A stretch of 64,000 nucleotides of DNA from Thermus thermamylovorans (GCF_004307015.1 NZ_SIJL01000002.1:94417-158416); one strand, 5' to 3'. Numbered from the stretch's first letter, positions 16,917 to 26,725 are shown. A program made the numbers and translations. Notes: generated from the letters alone by a model not told the origin.

Positions 16917-17417
16917 GTGTACGGGGTTCTGGTTTGGCCGCCCGCCGACCTTATGGCCTTTATGGAGGAACTTCAGGCGGCCCATGGGGTGAAGGGCTTC
17001 GGCCCGCCCCACCTGAACCTCCGCCAGCCCTTTGACTGGCCCTATGAAGAGGAGGCCCTGAAGATCGCCCTTGCGGGTATCCTGCGTGGGCACGCTCCCT
17101 TTCGCCTGCGCCTTGGGGGATGGGCGTATTTTCCCCAAGGGGTCGTCTACCTCAGGGCCTACGGGGGGACCCCCTTCAGGCGGCTTTACCACGCCCTGGA
17201 ACCCCTGGCCCCACCCCTTAAGGAGATCGAGGGGCCAAGCTATGTGCCCCATCTGACCCTAGCCCTGGAGCTTCCCGAGGAGGAAGCGCAACGCCTGCTT
17301 CGAAGCCTGCCTCCGCCTCCCCGCGGTTCCTTCCTGGTCCGGGAGGTGGCCTTGGTGAAGGACCAGGAGGGAGACGACCTGGTGGAGATCGCCCGCTTCC
17401 CCCTGGGTCCTGGGTGA
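16917..17417 (+). CDS. 2H phosphoesterase (2'-5' RNA ligase-like)
   Basis: The 166-residue protein has the two His motifs of the 2H superfamily: PPHLNLRQPF near residue 40 and YVPHLTLAL near residue 115. The first is H-L-N rather than the common H-x-T/S, so activity may differ. Family members hydrolyse or form 2',3'-cyclic phosphate and 2'-5' linkages in RNA. The start is set by the TATACT box 6 nt upstream. It is convergent with sigA. Confidence 0.78.
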   Translation: MYGVLVWPPADLMAFMEELQAAHGVKGFGPPHLNLRQPFDWPYEEEALKIALAGILRGHAPFRLRLGGWAYFPQGVVYLRAYGGTPFRRLYHALEPLAPPLKEIEGPSYVPHLTLALELPEEEAQRLLRSLPPPPRGSFLVREVALVKDQEGDDLVEIARFPLGPG

Positions 17418-17460
17418 GGCTGTCCCGTTCCCTGGCCCAGCGGAAACCGGACAAAAGCCT

Positions 17461-18807
17461 TTAGTCTAGGAAGTCCCGCAGCTTGCGGGTGCGGGACTCG
17501 TGGTACTTGAGCTTCCTCAGGGCCTTGTTTTCGATCTGGCGGATGCGCTCCCGGGTAACCCCGAAGTAGGCCCCCACCTCTTCCAGGGTGTGCTCCCGGC
17601 CATCGATGAGCCCCTTGCGGAGCTTGAGCACCATGGCCTCGCGCTCGGAAAGCTTGGAGAGGGCCTTCTCTAGCTCCTCGGAGAGGAGGCTCTGGGCGGC
17701 GGCCTCCACGGGGGAGGGCAGGTGCTCGTCGGGGATGAAGTCCCCGTAGAAGCTGTCCTTCTCGTCCCCGATGGGGGTCTCCAGGGAGACGGGCTCTTGG
17801 GCGATCTTGAGGGTCTCCTCCACCCGTTTGGCGTCCCAGCCCGGGCCCATGGCCTCGGCGATCTCCTCGTAGGTGGGCTCGCGGCCCAGCTCCTGCTGGA
17901 GTTGGCGAGCGGTGCGGGAGAGCTTGTTGATGGTCTCCACCATGTGCACCGGGATGCGGATGGTGCGCGCCTGGTCGGCGATGGCCCGGTTGATGGCCTG
18001 GCGGATCCACCAGGTGGCGTAGGTGGAGAACTTGAAGCGGCGCTTGTACTCGAACTTCTCCACCGCCCGGATCAGGCCCTGGTTGCCCTCCTGGATGAGG
18101 TCCAGGAAGGACAGGCCCCGGCCCGTGTACTTCTTGGCGATGGACACCACCAGGCGTAGGTTGGCCTCGATGAGGTGTTGCCTTGCGGCCTCCCCCTCCC
18201 GGGCGAGGTGCAGGTAGCGTTTGAGCTCCTTGGGGAGGCCCTTGAGCCCGGCGTCTACCTCTTCCACCACCTTGGGGTCCAGCTTCTCCTTGAGCCCGGG
18301 GATCTCGGCGATGCGGGCCGCCCCCAGGATCTTGGCCCGCACCACCTCGCGGATGAGGTCCCCGTCCAGCCCCGTGGCCTCGGAGAGCCTCTTGATGGCC
18401 TCCATCCCCTCCTCCACCTTCCTGGCCAGCTCGATCTCCTCCTCCAGGGTGAGGAGGGGGACCTGGCCGATCTCGTGCAGGTACTGGCGCACAGGGTCGG
18501 AGGTGGAGACCTTGGGGAGGGCGAGCTCCTCCTCCTCGAAGAGCTCCTCGCCTTCGCCCTCGGGCAGAAGGAGGTCGTCGGCCTCGAGGTCCAAGGGCTC
18601 GTCCAAGGCGCCTAGGTCCGGGTCGGCCTCCAGGAGCTCGGGGTCGGGCTCGGGGAGGTCCGGAGGCTCCTCCGGGAGGGCTTCCACCTCCAGTACCTGG
18701 GTCCTGGAGGGGGCCTCCACCTCCTCCTGCCCCTCGCCCCGGGGGTTCGGGTGCTCGCCTGTTTCTCTCGCCATGGTCTTGGTCTTCTTGCTCTTGGCCT
18801 TCTTCAA
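17461..18807 (-). CDS. sigA: Primary sigma factor SigA (RpoD)
   Basis: The 448-residue sigma-70 protein has region 1.2 ([16 protein letters not shown]), region 2 ([60 protein letters not shown] with -10 recognition), region 3, and region 4 HTH ([28 protein letters not shown]) for -35 recognition. The N-terminus has a lysine-rich start and a long acidic Glu/Asp stretch in place of a full region 1.1, about 25 residues longer than the T. thermophilus protein as I recall it. Start is TTG 18807, preceded by GGGAGGT. It lies 11 nt after rsmC on the same strand. Confidence 0.95.
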   Translation of the reverse strand: MKKAKSKKTKTMARETGEHPNPRGEGQEEVEAPSRTQVLEVEALPEEPPDLPEPDPELLEADPDLGALDEPLDLEADDLLLPEGEGEELFEEEELALPKVSTSDPVRQYLHEIGQVPLLTLEEEIELARKVEEGMEAIKRLSEATGLDGDLIREVVRAKILGAARIAEIPGLKEKLDPKVVEEVDAGLKGLPKELKRYLHLAREGEAARQHLIEANLRLVVSIAKKYTGRGLSFLDLIQEGNQGLIRAVEKFEYKRRFKFSTYATWWIRQAINRAIADQARTIRIPVHMVETINKLSRTARQLQQELGREPTYEEIAEAMGPGWDAKRVEETLKIAQEPVSLETPIGDEKDSFYGDFIPDEHLPSPVEAAAQSLLSEELEKALSKLSEREAMVLKLRKGLIDGREHTLEEVGAYFGVTRERIRQIENKALRKLKYHESRTRKLRDFLD

Positions 18808-18818
18808 CGCCGACCTCC

Positions 18819-19955
18819 CTAAGGCTGGCTTGGCCTCGACTTTTCAGCGAAGAGCACCTTGTACTCCCGTACCAAAAGGGTCCTAAAAGCGCCGAAACGC
18901 TCCTCCAGCAGGGGTTCGTACTTGAGGAAGGGATTGGCCACCAGAAAAAACCCACCGCCCGGCTTCAGCCGGGCCGCCGCCGCTTCCACGAAGGCCTGGG
19001 CCACATCCAGGATGACCGCACCCCCCACGTGAAAGGGGGGGTTCGTCACTATGATGTCAAACCGCTCCCTTTCCGTCAAGGCCTCGTCCACGTCGGAGTG
19101 CAGGACCCGGGCCGTGAGGCCGTTTCCCCCCAGGCTCCTTTGGAGGGAGAGGACGGAGACCAGGTCGTCCTCCACCGCGGTGACCTCGGCCCCCATCCGG
19201 GCCAAGGGCAGGGTGAGGGCCCCGTAGCCTGCCCCCAGGTCCAGGACCCTTTGGCCCCGCACCCCTTCCCGGCCCACCTCCCCCAGGAGGGCCTCCAGGA
19301 GCAGGAGGGAGGCCCGGTCCACCTTGCCCGCGGAGAAGACCCCGGGGAGGTGGAAGAAGGCGTACTCCTCCCCCAGGAGGCAGGCGCGAAAGCTCCGCCA
19401 GAGGGGGGCAAAGGGCGGGGCCTCCTTCTCCTTCTCCAACAGGGCCACCCGCACCGACCCTTCCCGCCGCAGCACCTCCCCGTAGCCCAAGAGGCCCTTG
19501 GCCTCCCTGAGGTAGCGTTCGAAGCCCTTGTTCTTGTCCCCCGCCAAGTACACCCGCCCCCCCATCTTCAGGGCGCGCGCAGCGGCCACCAAACTCGCTT
19601 GCACGTAGGCTGTTCCCCGGCCCGCGGGCAGGGCCAAGACCACCAGGTGGTAGGCCTCTTCTTCCGCCTCCCAAGGGGGGGCGAGGCGGGCAGAGAGGCC
19701 GCTTGCCCGGAGGCAGCGGAAGGCGGCCCTCGAGGTCTCCAGCCGCTCCACGGCCATCCGCCCCTCCAGGGGGAGGCTGCCCCAGCCCACCCCGGGGTTG
19801 AGGTCCAAAGCCCGCTCCCCGAAGGGGGCCACGGTCTGCTGCAGCAGGCCGTAGACGGGGTCCCGGTAGCCCCGGGCCCCCGGCTTCACGTAAAGCACCC
19901 CCCCGGACCGGGGCAGGGGGGTTAGGCGGTGGTATTCCGCTAGGGTCAGGGCCAC
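18819..19955 (-). CDS. rsmC: 16S rRNA (guanine-N2) methyltransferase, RsmC type
   Basis: The 378-residue protein has two methyltransferase-fold domains: an N-terminal degenerate one ([24 protein letters not shown]) and a catalytic C-terminal one with the SAM motif [16 protein letters not shown] and the N2-guanine motif [12 protein letters not shown]. It is very similar to the T. thermophilus RsmC. GTG 19955 is chosen because a TTGCCC-17-TATCCT promoter ends 8 nt upstream and because the product then starts like the known protein; the longer upstream frame is not supported. Confidence 0.88.
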   Translation of the reverse strand: MALTLAEYHRLTPLPRSGGVLYVKPGARGYRDPVYGLLQQTVAPFGERALDLNPGVGWGSLPLEGRMAVERLETSRAAFRCLRASGLSARLAPPWEAEEEAYHLVVLALPAGRGTAYVQASLVAAARALKMGGRVYLAGDKNKGFERYLREAKGLLGYGEVLRREGSVRVALLEKEKEAPPFAPLWRSFRACLLGEEYAFFHLPGVFSAGKVDRASLLLLEALLGEVGREGVRGQRVLDLGAGYGALTLPLARMGAEVTAVEDDLVSVLSLQRSLGGNGLTARVLHSDVDEALTERERFDIIVTNPPFHVGGAVILDVAQAFVEAAAARLKPGGGFFLVANPFLKYEPLLEERFGAFRTLLVREYKVLFAEKSRPSQP

Positions 19956-19963
19956 GACGCTCC

Positions 19964-19992
19964 AGGATACGGGTCTTGGGGCGGGAGGGCAA
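19964..19992 (-). promoter_or_regulatory. Promoter of rsmC-sigA
   Basis: TTGCCC (19992-19987), 17-nt spacer, TATCCT (19969-19964) on the minus strand, 8 nt before GTG 19955, near-leaderless. It physically overlaps the divergent lysC promoter. Confidence 0.6.
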
Positions 19993-20004
19993 ATGTGATA
20001 GTAT
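19976..20004 (+). promoter_or_regulatory. Promoter of lysC
   Basis: TTGGGG (19976-19981), 17-nt spacer, TAGTAT (19999-20004). The leader is about 33 nt and includes a small hairpin CCGCCC/GGGCGG (20017-20030) just before AAGGAGG 20032-20038. Confidence 0.5.
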
Positions 20005-20043
20005 TCCTCTTCAAGCCGCCCCCTGGGCGGGAAGGAGGCGCGC

Positions 20044-21261
20044 GTGGCCCTGGTGGTACAGAAGTACGGCGGCACCTCGGTGGGCGACCTGGAGCGCATC
20101 CACAAGGTGGCCCAGCGCATCGCCCACTACCGGGAGAAGGGGCATAAACTTGCGGTGGTGGTGTCGGCCATGGGCCACACCACCGACGAGCTCATCGCCC
20201 TGGCCAAAAGGGTGAACCCGAGACCCCCTTTCCGGGAGCTGGACCTCCTCACCACCACGGGAGAGCAGGTCTCGGTGGCTCTCCTTGCCATGCAGCTTTG
20301 GGCCATGGGTATCCCCGCCAGGGGCTTTGTGCAGCACCAGATTGGCATCCGGACCGACGGGCGCTACGGGGACGCCCGCATCCTGGAGGTGGACCCCAGC
20401 CGCATCCAAGAGGCTCTGGACCAGGGTTATGTGGCGGTGATCGCCGGCTTCATGGGTACCACGGCGGAGGGGGAGATCGCCACCCTGGGCCGGGGGGGGT
20501 CGGACACCACCGCCGTGGCCATCGCCGCCGCCCTGGGGGCCAAGGAGTGCGAGATCTACACCGACACCGAAGGGGTCTACACCACCGACCCCCACCTGAT
20601 CCCCGAGGCCAGGAAGCTGGAAACCATCGGCTACGACCAGATGCTGGAGATGGCCGCCCTGGGGGCCAGGGTCCTCCACCCCCGGGCGGTCTACTACGCC
20701 AAGCGCTACGGGGTGGTGCTCCACGTGCGCTCTAGCTTCTCCTACAACCCCGGTACCCTGGTGAAGGAGGTCAGCATGGAAATGGGCAAGGCGGTGACGG
20801 GGGTGGCCCTGGACCTGGACCACGCCCAGATCGGGCTCATCGGCATCCCCGACCAGCCGGGGATCGCGGCTAAGGTCTTCCAGGCCCTGGCCGAAAGGGG
20901 CATCGCCGTGGACATGATCATCCAGGGGGTGCCCGGCCACGACCCCTCCCGGCAGCAGATGGCCTTCACGGTGAAAAGGGACTTCGCCCAGGAGGCCTTG
21001 GAGGCCCTCGAGCCCGTACTCGCCGAGATCGGCGGCGAGGCCATCCTCCGCCCGGAGATCGCCAAGGTGTCCATCGTGGGGGTGGGGCTGGCCTCGGCCC
21101 CGGAGATCCCCGCCAAGATGTTCCGGGCGGTGGCCTCCACCGGGGCCAACATCGAGATGATCGCCACCAGCGAGGTGCGCATCTCCGTCATCATCCCCGC
21201 CCAGTACGCGGAGGCAGCCTTGAGGGCGGTACACCAGGCCTTTGAGCTGGACAAAACCTGA
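20044..21261 (+). CDS. lysC: Aspartokinase (alpha subunit; gene also encodes beta)
   Basis: The 405-residue enzyme phosphorylates aspartate, the first step to lysine, threonine and methionine. It has the kinase motif VVQKYGGTSVGD at the N-terminus, the FTTG-like LTTTGEQVSVALLA and the substrate loop TLGRGGSDTTAVA. Two ACT domains occupy the C-terminal 160 residues and would bind allosteric amino acids. GTG start with AAGGAGG upstream. An internal ribosome binding site makes a separate beta subunit from the same frame. Confidence 0.95.
   Translation: MALVVQKYGGTSVGDLERIHKVAQRIAHYREKGHKLAVVVSAMGHTTDELIALAKRVNPRPPFRELDLLTTTGEQVSVALLAMQLWAMGIPARGFVQHQIGIRTDGRYGDARILEVDPSRIQEALDQGYVAVIAGFMGTTAEGEIATLGRGGSDTTAVAIAAALGAKECEIYTDTEGVYTTDPHLIPEARKLETIGYDQMLEMAALGARVLHPRAVYYAKRYGVVLHVRSSFSYNPGTLVKEVSMEMGKAVTGVALDLDHAQIGLIGIPDQPGIAAKVFQALAERGIAVDMIIQGVPGHDPSRQQMAFTVKRDFAQEALEALEPVLAEIGGEAILRPEIAKVSIVGVGLASAPEIPAKMFRAVASTGANIEMIATSEVRISVIIPAQYAEAALRAVHQAFELDKT
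20764..20770 (+). promoter_or_regulatory. Internal ribosome binding site for aspartokinase beta subunit
   Basis: AAGGAGG inside lysC, 5 nt before in-frame ATG 20776. A perfect Shine-Dalgarno with good spacing inside a coding region is unlikely by chance. Confidence 0.8.
20776..21261 (+). CDS. Aspartokinase beta subunit (in-frame internal start)
   Basis: Translation from ATG 20776 gives a 161-residue product starting MEMGKAVTGVALDLDHAQIG and containing only the two ACT domains. This matches the known alpha2beta2 organisation in Thermus, where the beta subunit equals the C-terminal regulatory part. The beta subunit binds the inhibitor amino acid at the interface with alpha. Confidence 0.82.
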   Translation: MEMGKAVTGVALDLDHAQIGLIGIPDQPGIAAKVFQALAERGIAVDMIIQGVPGHDPSRQQMAFTVKRDFAQEALEALEPVLAEIGGEAILRPEIAKVSIVGVGLASAPEIPAKMFRAVASTGANIEMIATSEVRISVIIPAQYAEAALRAVHQAFELDKT

Positions 21262-21340
21262 TGCCCTTTCCCGCCAAACCCTTCCCACCCCTCCCCTAGG
21301 CGCGGGGGAAGGCCCGCGGCAGCCCCACGCCGGAGCCCCC

Positions 21341-21372
21341 ACCCCTCAGGCCCCAGGGGCTGAGGGCGGGGT
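21341..21372. terminator. Hairpin between convergent lysC and mdh
   Basis: A long imperfect GC stem (ACCCC, TCAG and CCCC arms) closes on a single A, but no T-run follows on either strand, so it may be a weak or processing hairpin. Confidence 0.4.
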
Positions 21373-21376
21373 GTCC

Positions 21377-22360
21377 TCAGATGAGCCCTAGGGCCTTGAC
21401 CTGCTCCATCTCGTCCAGAAGCTCCTTTGCGGTGATCTCCATCCGCTTCCGGGCGAACTCGCCAATCTCCAGGCCTTCCACGATCCGGTACTCCCCGCCC
21501 TTGGCGGTCACGGGGAAGGAGTAGACGATGCCCTCGGGGGTGCCGTAGGCGCCGTCCGAGGGGACGGCCATGGAGACCCAGTCCCCCTCCGGGGTGCCCA
21601 GGACCCAGTCGCGGAGGTGCTCGATGGCGGCGTTGGCGGCGCTGGCGGCGCTAGAAGCCCCCCGGGCCTGGATGACGGCCGCGCCCCTTTGGGCCACGGT
21701 GGGGATGAACTCCTTCTCGTACCAGCCCATGTCCACCCGCTCCAGGGCGGGTTTGCCGTCCACCTCCGCGTGGAAGAGGTCGGGGAACATGGTGGAGGAG
21801 TGGTTGCCCCAAACCGCCACCCGGCGGATCCGGTCCACGCCCACCCCGGTCTTCTTGGCCAGCTGAGCCTTGGCCCGGTTGTGGTCCAGGCGGGTCATGG
21901 CGGTGAAGTTTCTGGGATCGAGCCCGGGGGCGTTTTTGTAGGCGATGAGGGCGTTGGTGTTGGCAGGGTTGCCCACCACCAGGACCTTCACGTCCCGCTT
22001 GGCCACCTCCGCCAGGGCCCGGCCCTGCTCGGTGAAGATCTTGCCGTTCATCTCCAGGAGGTCCCGGCGCTCCATGCCCGCCTTCCGGGGGGCGGCCCCC
22101 ACCAGGAGGGCGTAGTCCACGTCCTGGAAGGCTACCCTAGGGTTGTCGGTGGCCTCCACCCCTGCCAGGAGAGGGAAAGCGCAGTCCTCTAGCTCCATCA
22201 CCACCCCCTCCAGGGCTCGGAGGGCCTGAGGGATCTCCAGGAGCTTCAGGATCACGGGCTGGTCCTTGCCCAGCATCTCCCCCGCGGCGATGCGGAAGAG
22301 GAGGCTGTAGCCGATCTGGCCTGCGGCGCCGGTTACCGCCACCCGAACGGGGCTTTTCAT
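21377..22360 (-). CDS. mdh: Malate dehydrogenase
   Basis: The 327-residue NAD-dependent enzyme has the Rossmann start [21 protein letters not shown], the catalytic His in [14 protein letters not shown] and Arg/Asp residues in [14 protein letters not shown]. It interconverts malate and oxaloacetate in the TCA cycle. Start at ATG 22360, preceded by GGGAGGT; an ATG 15 nt upstream lacks such a site. It lies last in the dnaG run, 42 nt after dnaG. Confidence 0.96.
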   Translation of the reverse strand: MKSPVRVAVTGAAGQIGYSLLFRIAAGEMLGKDQPVILKLLEIPQALRALEGVVMELEDCAFPLLAGVEATDNPRVAFQDVDYALLVGAAPRKAGMERRDLLEMNGKIFTEQGRALAEVAKRDVKVLVVGNPANTNALIAYKNAPGLDPRNFTAMTRLDHNRAKAQLAKKTGVGVDRIRRVAVWGNHSSTMFPDLFHAEVDGKPALERVDMGWYEKEFIPTVAQRGAAVIQARGASSAASAANAAIEHLRDWVLGTPEGDWVSMAVPSDGAYGTPEGIVYSFPVTAKGGEYRIVEGLEIGEFARKRMEITAKELLDEMEQVKALGLI

Positions 22361-22402
22361 GGTTTGACCTCCCACGGGCTTCCGCCCAGGGGCATTCTAC
22401 CC

Positions 22403-24133
22403 CTAGAGCCTGCGGTAGATGCGCCTTTCCGCCTCGATGGCCTGATCCAGCTCCTGGATTTCCCGCAGGATGTCCAGGCTGGGGTTTTGCTGCAGAGCCT
22501 CCTTGAGCTTGGACCGCCGCTCCAGGTAGTAGGCCTCCCGCAGGCGGGCCAGGGTCTTCTCTAGGACCTCCTGAAGCCGGGGCTCTTCCACGCTGGGGGC
22601 CATCATCAGCCGCTCAAAGAGGATACCCCCCGCCTTCTTGCGGCTCAGGACTTGGCGCAGGTGGTCCCGCCGGGGTTCCTTGCGGGCCAGGTCCAGGAAC
22701 TCCGCAAGGAGGGAGCCCTCTGGGGGCCAGACGTGGTCGGCCACGTAGGCTATCCAAGGGACGAAGCGGGCCTCGTCCAGGGTGAGGAGGAGGGCGATCA
22801 CGTCCAGCTCCAGAAGGAGGGTCCGGTTTTTGGGCTCGGCCCTGGGTGGGGGAGGAGGGGGGACCTTGCCCCGCCTACGGCTCAGGAGGTACTCCTCCAG
22901 CTGGCGTGGGGGGAGGCCCAGGCGTTCCACCACCAGGGCCTTGAGCCGCTCGGCCACGGGGTCGAAGGGCTCGGAGGAGAGCATCCTGGGGGTGAGGGCC
23001 TCCAGCACCTTGCGCTTGTGCTCCGGGCGGGAGAGGTCCAGGCCCCGGGCGGCCTCCTGGAAGCGGAAGGCCACCTCGGGGAGGGCCTCCTCCAGGGCCT
23101 TTTGGAAGAGGGCGGGGCCTTCCGGGTGGAGGAGGAGCTCGCCTGGGTCCTTGGCGGGAAGCCGCACCGCGTAAAAGAGAAACTGCCGGGCCAGGGCCAG
23201 GTCCAGGCTCTGGAGGGCGGCTTTCTGCCCGGCCTCGTCCGCGTCAAAGGCCAGGTACACCTCCCGCACCTCCTGGCCCTTGAGGAGGCGGGCCTGCTCC
23301 TCGGAAAGCCCCGAGCCCAGGACGGCCACCGCCTCGGCAAAGCCCATCTGGTGCAGGGCGATAGCGTCAAAAAGCCCCTCCACCACGATGGCCCGCCCTT
23401 CCCGGAGCCTGGGCTTGGCCTCGGGGTAGGCGAAGAGCACCTCCCGCTTGCGGAAGAGGGGGGTTTCCGGGGAGTTCAGGTACTTGGGGGCCTCGTCCCC
23501 CAGGGCCCTGCCCGTGAAGGCCACGATCCGCCCCAGGGGGTCCTTGATGGGGAAGGTGATGCGCTGGCGGAAGCGGTCGTAGAAGCGCCCGTCTTTCTCC
23601 GCCAGCACTCCGGCCTTCAGCCCTTCTTCCGGGCTCACCCCGTGGCGGCTCAGGTAGAGGAGGAGGCCCTCCGCCTTGGGGGGGGCGTAGCCCAGGCCGA
23701 AGCGGGCCAGGCTCTCCTCCGAAAGGCCCCGTCCCCTCAGGTAGGCCTGGGCCTCCGGGGAGGCCTTAAGCCCCTCCAGGAAGTAAGCCTGGGCGAGCCT
23801 CAGGACCTCCAAAAGCTCCCGGCGGTTTTGCGGGGCGCCCCTTTGGGGGATCTCCACCCCGGCCTCCTCTGCCAGGCGCTCCAGCGCCCCCAGGAAGTCC
23901 AGGCCCTCTATTTTCTCCACGAAGGCGAAGAGGTCGCCCCCTGCCTTGCAGCCGAAGCAGTGGAAAAGACCCTTCTCCTCGTCCACGTAGAAGGAGGGGG
24001 TCTTCTCCTGGTGGAAGGGGCAGAGGCCCCTAAAGCGGCCCCGGCCTGCGGGCTTCAAGGCCACGTAACGGGAAACCACCTCCCTCAAGGAGAGGCGGCG
24101 CTTGATGGCCTCTACCGCCTGAGCCGTGTCCAT
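22403..24133 (-). CDS. dnaG: DNA primase
   Basis: The 576-residue primase has an N-terminal CHC2 zinc-binding domain (CPFHQEKTPSF, then HCFGCKAGGDLFAF), a TOPRIM core (AIVVEGLFDAIALHQ and VYLAFDADEAGQKA), and a C-terminal helicase-binding domain. It synthesises RNA primers at the fork. Its ATG lies 22 bp inside the preceding cyclase-like gene, so expression is probably coupled to it. Confidence 0.96.
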   Translation of the reverse strand: MDTAQAVEAIKRRLSLREVVSRYVALKPAGRGRFRGLCPFHQEKTPSFYVDEEKGLFHCFGCKAGGDLFAFVEKIEGLDFLGALERLAEEAGVEIPQRGAPQNRRELLEVLRLAQAYFLEGLKASPEAQAYLRGRGLSEESLARFGLGYAPPKAEGLLLYLSRHGVSPEEGLKAGVLAEKDGRFYDRFRQRITFPIKDPLGRIVAFTGRALGDEAPKYLNSPETPLFRKREVLFAYPEAKPRLREGRAIVVEGLFDAIALHQMGFAEAVAVLGSGLSEEQARLLKGQEVREVYLAFDADEAGQKAALQSLDLALARQFLFYAVRLPAKDPGELLLHPEGPALFQKALEEALPEVAFRFQEAARGLDLSRPEHKRKVLEALTPRMLSSEPFDPVAERLKALVVERLGLPPRQLEEYLLSRRRGKVPPPPPPRAEPKNRTLLLELDVIALLLTLDEARFVPWIAYVADHVWPPEGSLLAEFLDLARKEPRRDHLRQVLSRKKAGGILFERLMMAPSVEEPRLQEVLEKTLARLREAYYLERRSKLKEALQQNPSLDILREIQELDQAIEAERRIYRRL

Positions 24134-26724
24134 CCTGCCCCCCGCTTACGCCAAAGCTCCCGTACCCACCTTCCCAGGATACCGTACCCGCGGAGGTCCT
24201 CTTGGGGTTGTTCCCCGGCCAAGACCGCCTGCCAGGCCCGGGTCAGGGGCACGGAGGGGGTGAAACCCAGGAGGTGCTCCACCCTTTCCCCCTCCTCCAG
24301 GAGGAGCTGGGCCCTTAGAAGCCTCGCCACCTCCTGGTGCACGGCGAAGCCCGTGCGGTGGGTCTGGTAGAGGAGGTGCTGGGAGAGGGTCTGGGCCTTC
24401 CTGGGGGAGCGGGGCCAGAGGTGGAGGGCCAGGGAGGTGAGGGCCAGGTGGTAGACGTAGGGGTTGGCCAGGCGCCGCCCCTCCTTGAGGGCCTCCTTGA
24501 GGAGGGGGGTGGGGTCTTGGCCCCTCCGCCAGCGGTGGTGGGCCAGGGCCAAGACCGCCAGGCCCTTGCCGTCGGGGTGTTGCAGGGCTTCCAAGAAGAG
24601 GTCCTCGCGGAAGCGTCCTTTGAGGATCCAGGTGCTGAGGAGGGCGGCGGCCAGCCAGGGGTGGGGCACCTCGCGGTGGATGGCCTCCCCTTCCGCCACC
24701 GCCCGCTCCAGGCGCCCTACCTCCAGGAGGAACCGGAGGCGGGTGGCGTGGAAGCGCACGCGGGCCTCGAGGTCCACCCCTTCCAGCCCCAGACTTCCTC
24801 CCTCCGGGGGGCCGAGAAGGGCCTTCGCTTCCCCATACCGCCCCAGGTCCATGAGGAGGCCCGCCCTCAGGCTGCGGTGGTGGAGCTGGAGGGCGGGGGG
24901 CACCAGGGGGTGGGGTGGGGTGAGGACCTCCAGGGCCAGCCGGGGCTGGAAGGTCCGCCACAGGGCCCCGGCCGCCAGCAAGCGGGCCTGGGCCTCCTCC
25001 AGGGGGTAGGGCTTGAGCCCGGACAGGAGGGGGAGGAGGGCCAGGGGGTCTTGGATCTGCTTCAGGGCCTGGAGCACGGGGTCCTGGGCTCGAGGGCCCT
25101 CCCGGGCCTCCTCCGCCTGGCCCAGGGAGGCCTTGGCGTCCTGGAGCTCCAGGGAAAGGGCCTGGCGCCAGCCCGCGGGAGCGGCCTCCAGGGCTTCCCC
25201 GTACAGGGGGATGGCCTCCTCGGGCCGCCCCTCCCGCCAGGCCCGCTGCGCCAGGATGCGCAGGGCCTGGGCGGCTTCCCGGCCCAGCCCTCCCTGCCGC
25301 AGGTGCCGGGCCATGGCCAGGGGGCGCTGGGCCTCCCGGTAAAAGCGGGCCGCCTCGCGGTGCCAGGCTTGGGCCTGGGCCTCGGGGACCATGGCCTGCG
25401 CCGCCAGCGCCACCTCGGGCACGGGCCTTCCCCCCTCCACCAGCCCCTCCCGCTCCAGGCGTTCCAGGGAGAAGGGGCCCACCAGCTGGCGGAGGAGTTC
25501 CGCCGGGGCCTCCTCCAGGAGGCCCAGGGCCAGGAGGGCTTGGCGCTCGGCCAGGGGCAGGGCGTCCAGGGCGGGCTGCAGGGAGGGCAGGGGAGGAGCC
25601 TTCAGGCCCCGCACTTCCAGGGTGGGCGCGAAGAGGGGCTTGCGGCTTTCCGCCAGGACCAGGAGATGGGGGAAGGGGTGCTGCAGGAGCCGGGCCAGGG
25701 TGGGGTCGGGGGCATGGAGGTCTTTGAGCACCAGGAGAAGGGGCTCGGGCAGGGCCAGCAGCACCTGGCGCCAGGCCTCGAGGATGGCCTCCGCCAAAGC
25801 CTCCCGGTCCCAAGGGGGCCGGGGGGTCAGGCCCAGGCTGTAGCGCCAGGCCAGGGCGAGCTCCTGGGGAAGCTGGGCCTGCGCCAGCAAAGCCTCCGCC
25901 TGACCGAAGGTCCGTTCCACCGCCTGGCGGAGGGTGGAGCGCAGGGGGGTTTCCGGGCCCATGCGTTCCAGGACCACCGCGGGGTGCGGGTACGAGGCCA
26001 GAAACTGCTCCAGGAGAAGGCTCTTCCCGCTTCCCGGGGGGCCCACCAGGTTCAGCCGGGCGGGGGCGCGGAGGAAGGTGCGCTGGAGGAGGCGCAAAAG
26101 CCGCTCTCCTTCCGGACCCAGGTCCACGGCCACGGCCTCCACCTGGAAGGCTTCCACCTCCCCCAGACCCTTGGCCTCCCTGGCGCCCAAGCCCCGCGCC
26201 CGCACCCCGGGGGCCAGGGCCAGGGTCGCGGGCTCGGTGAGCACCTGGCCGCCTTCCGCCTGCTTGGAAAGCCGCTCGGCCAGGATCACCGGCGGTCCCA
26301 CGGCGGTGGGTTCCCCCGCCTGGCCATCCCCCAGAGGGGCCCAGAGCACCTCCCCGCTGGCCACCCCGGCCCGGGCGGGGAGGGGGGAGGTCCCTACCAT
26401 CGCCAGGGCCGCCTCGAGGGCCCGCCAGGGCTCCTTGCCCCGGGCCCGGGGAGCGCCAAAAAGCACCAGGATCCCGTCCCCCAGGAAGCGGTGGACGAAC
26501 CCTCCCCGGGCCCGGGCCGCCCGGGCCGCTCCCTCCAGGGTCTCCTGCAGGCGGTGGTAGGCGGTGTGGAGGTCCTGGGCGAAGCCCTGGGTGGAATTCA
26601 CCAGGTCGAAGAAGACCACGCTGACGAAGCGCCGCTCTTCGGACAAAAGCGCCCCCAGGGCCCGGCCGCAGGCCATGCAGAAGCGGGCCTCCGGGGGGTT
26701 CTTCTCTCCGCACTCGCAGCGCAT
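24112..26724 (-). CDS. Zinc-ribbon, class III cyclase-like and AAA ATPase signalling protein
   Basis: The 870-residue protein, from ATG 26724, has a zinc ribbon (C3, C5, C16, C19), a class III nucleotide-cyclase domain (about 30-200; metal Asp40 in FFDLVNST and Asp83 in FLGDGILVLFG), an AAA/STAND-type ATPase with Walker A GPPGSGKS at 228-235, and a long C-terminal helical repeat region of TPR character. The usual GxxVNxAxR cyclase motif reads GPPVILAER: the transition-state Asn is Ile147, while Arg151 is kept. It may therefore be a nucleotide-binding sensor rather than an active cyclase. It overlaps dnaG by 22 bp. Confidence 0.78.
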   Translation of the reverse strand: MRCECGEKNPPEARFCMACGRALGALLSEERRFVSVVFFDLVNSTQGFAQDLHTAYHRLQETLEGAARAARARGGFVHRFLGDGILVLFGAPRARGKEPWRALEAALAMVGTSPLPARAGVASGEVLWAPLGDGQAGEPTAVGPPVILAERLSKQAEGGQVLTEPATLALAPGVRARGLGAREAKGLGEVEAFQVEAVAVDLGPEGERLLRLLQRTFLRAPARLNLVGPPGSGKSLLLEQFLASYPHPAVVLERMGPETPLRSTLRQAVERTFGQAEALLAQAQLPQELALAWRYSLGLTPRPPWDREALAEAILEAWRQVLLALPEPLLLVLKDLHAPDPTLARLLQHPFPHLLVLAESRKPLFAPTLEVRGLKAPPLPSLQPALDALPLAERQALLALGLLEEAPAELLRQLVGPFSLERLEREGLVEGGRPVPEVALAAQAMVPEAQAQAWHREAARFYREAQRPLAMARHLRQGGLGREAAQALRILAQRAWREGRPEEAIPLYGEALEAAPAGWRQALSLELQDAKASLGQAEEAREGPRAQDPVLQALKQIQDPLALLPLLSGLKPYPLEEAQARLLAAGALWRTFQPRLALEVLTPPHPLVPPALQLHHRSLRAGLLMDLGRYGEAKALLGPPEGGSLGLEGVDLEARVRFHATRLRFLLEVGRLERAVAEGEAIHREVPHPWLAAALLSTWILKGRFREDLFLEALQHPDGKGLAVLALAHHRWRRGQDPTPLLKEALKEGRRLANPYVYHLALTSLALHLWPRSPRKAQTLSQHLLYQTHRTGFAVHQEVARLLRAQLLLEEGERVEHLLGFTPSVPLTRAWQAVLAGEQPQEDLRGYGILGRWVRELWRKRGAGWTRLRR

Positions 26725-26725
26725 C

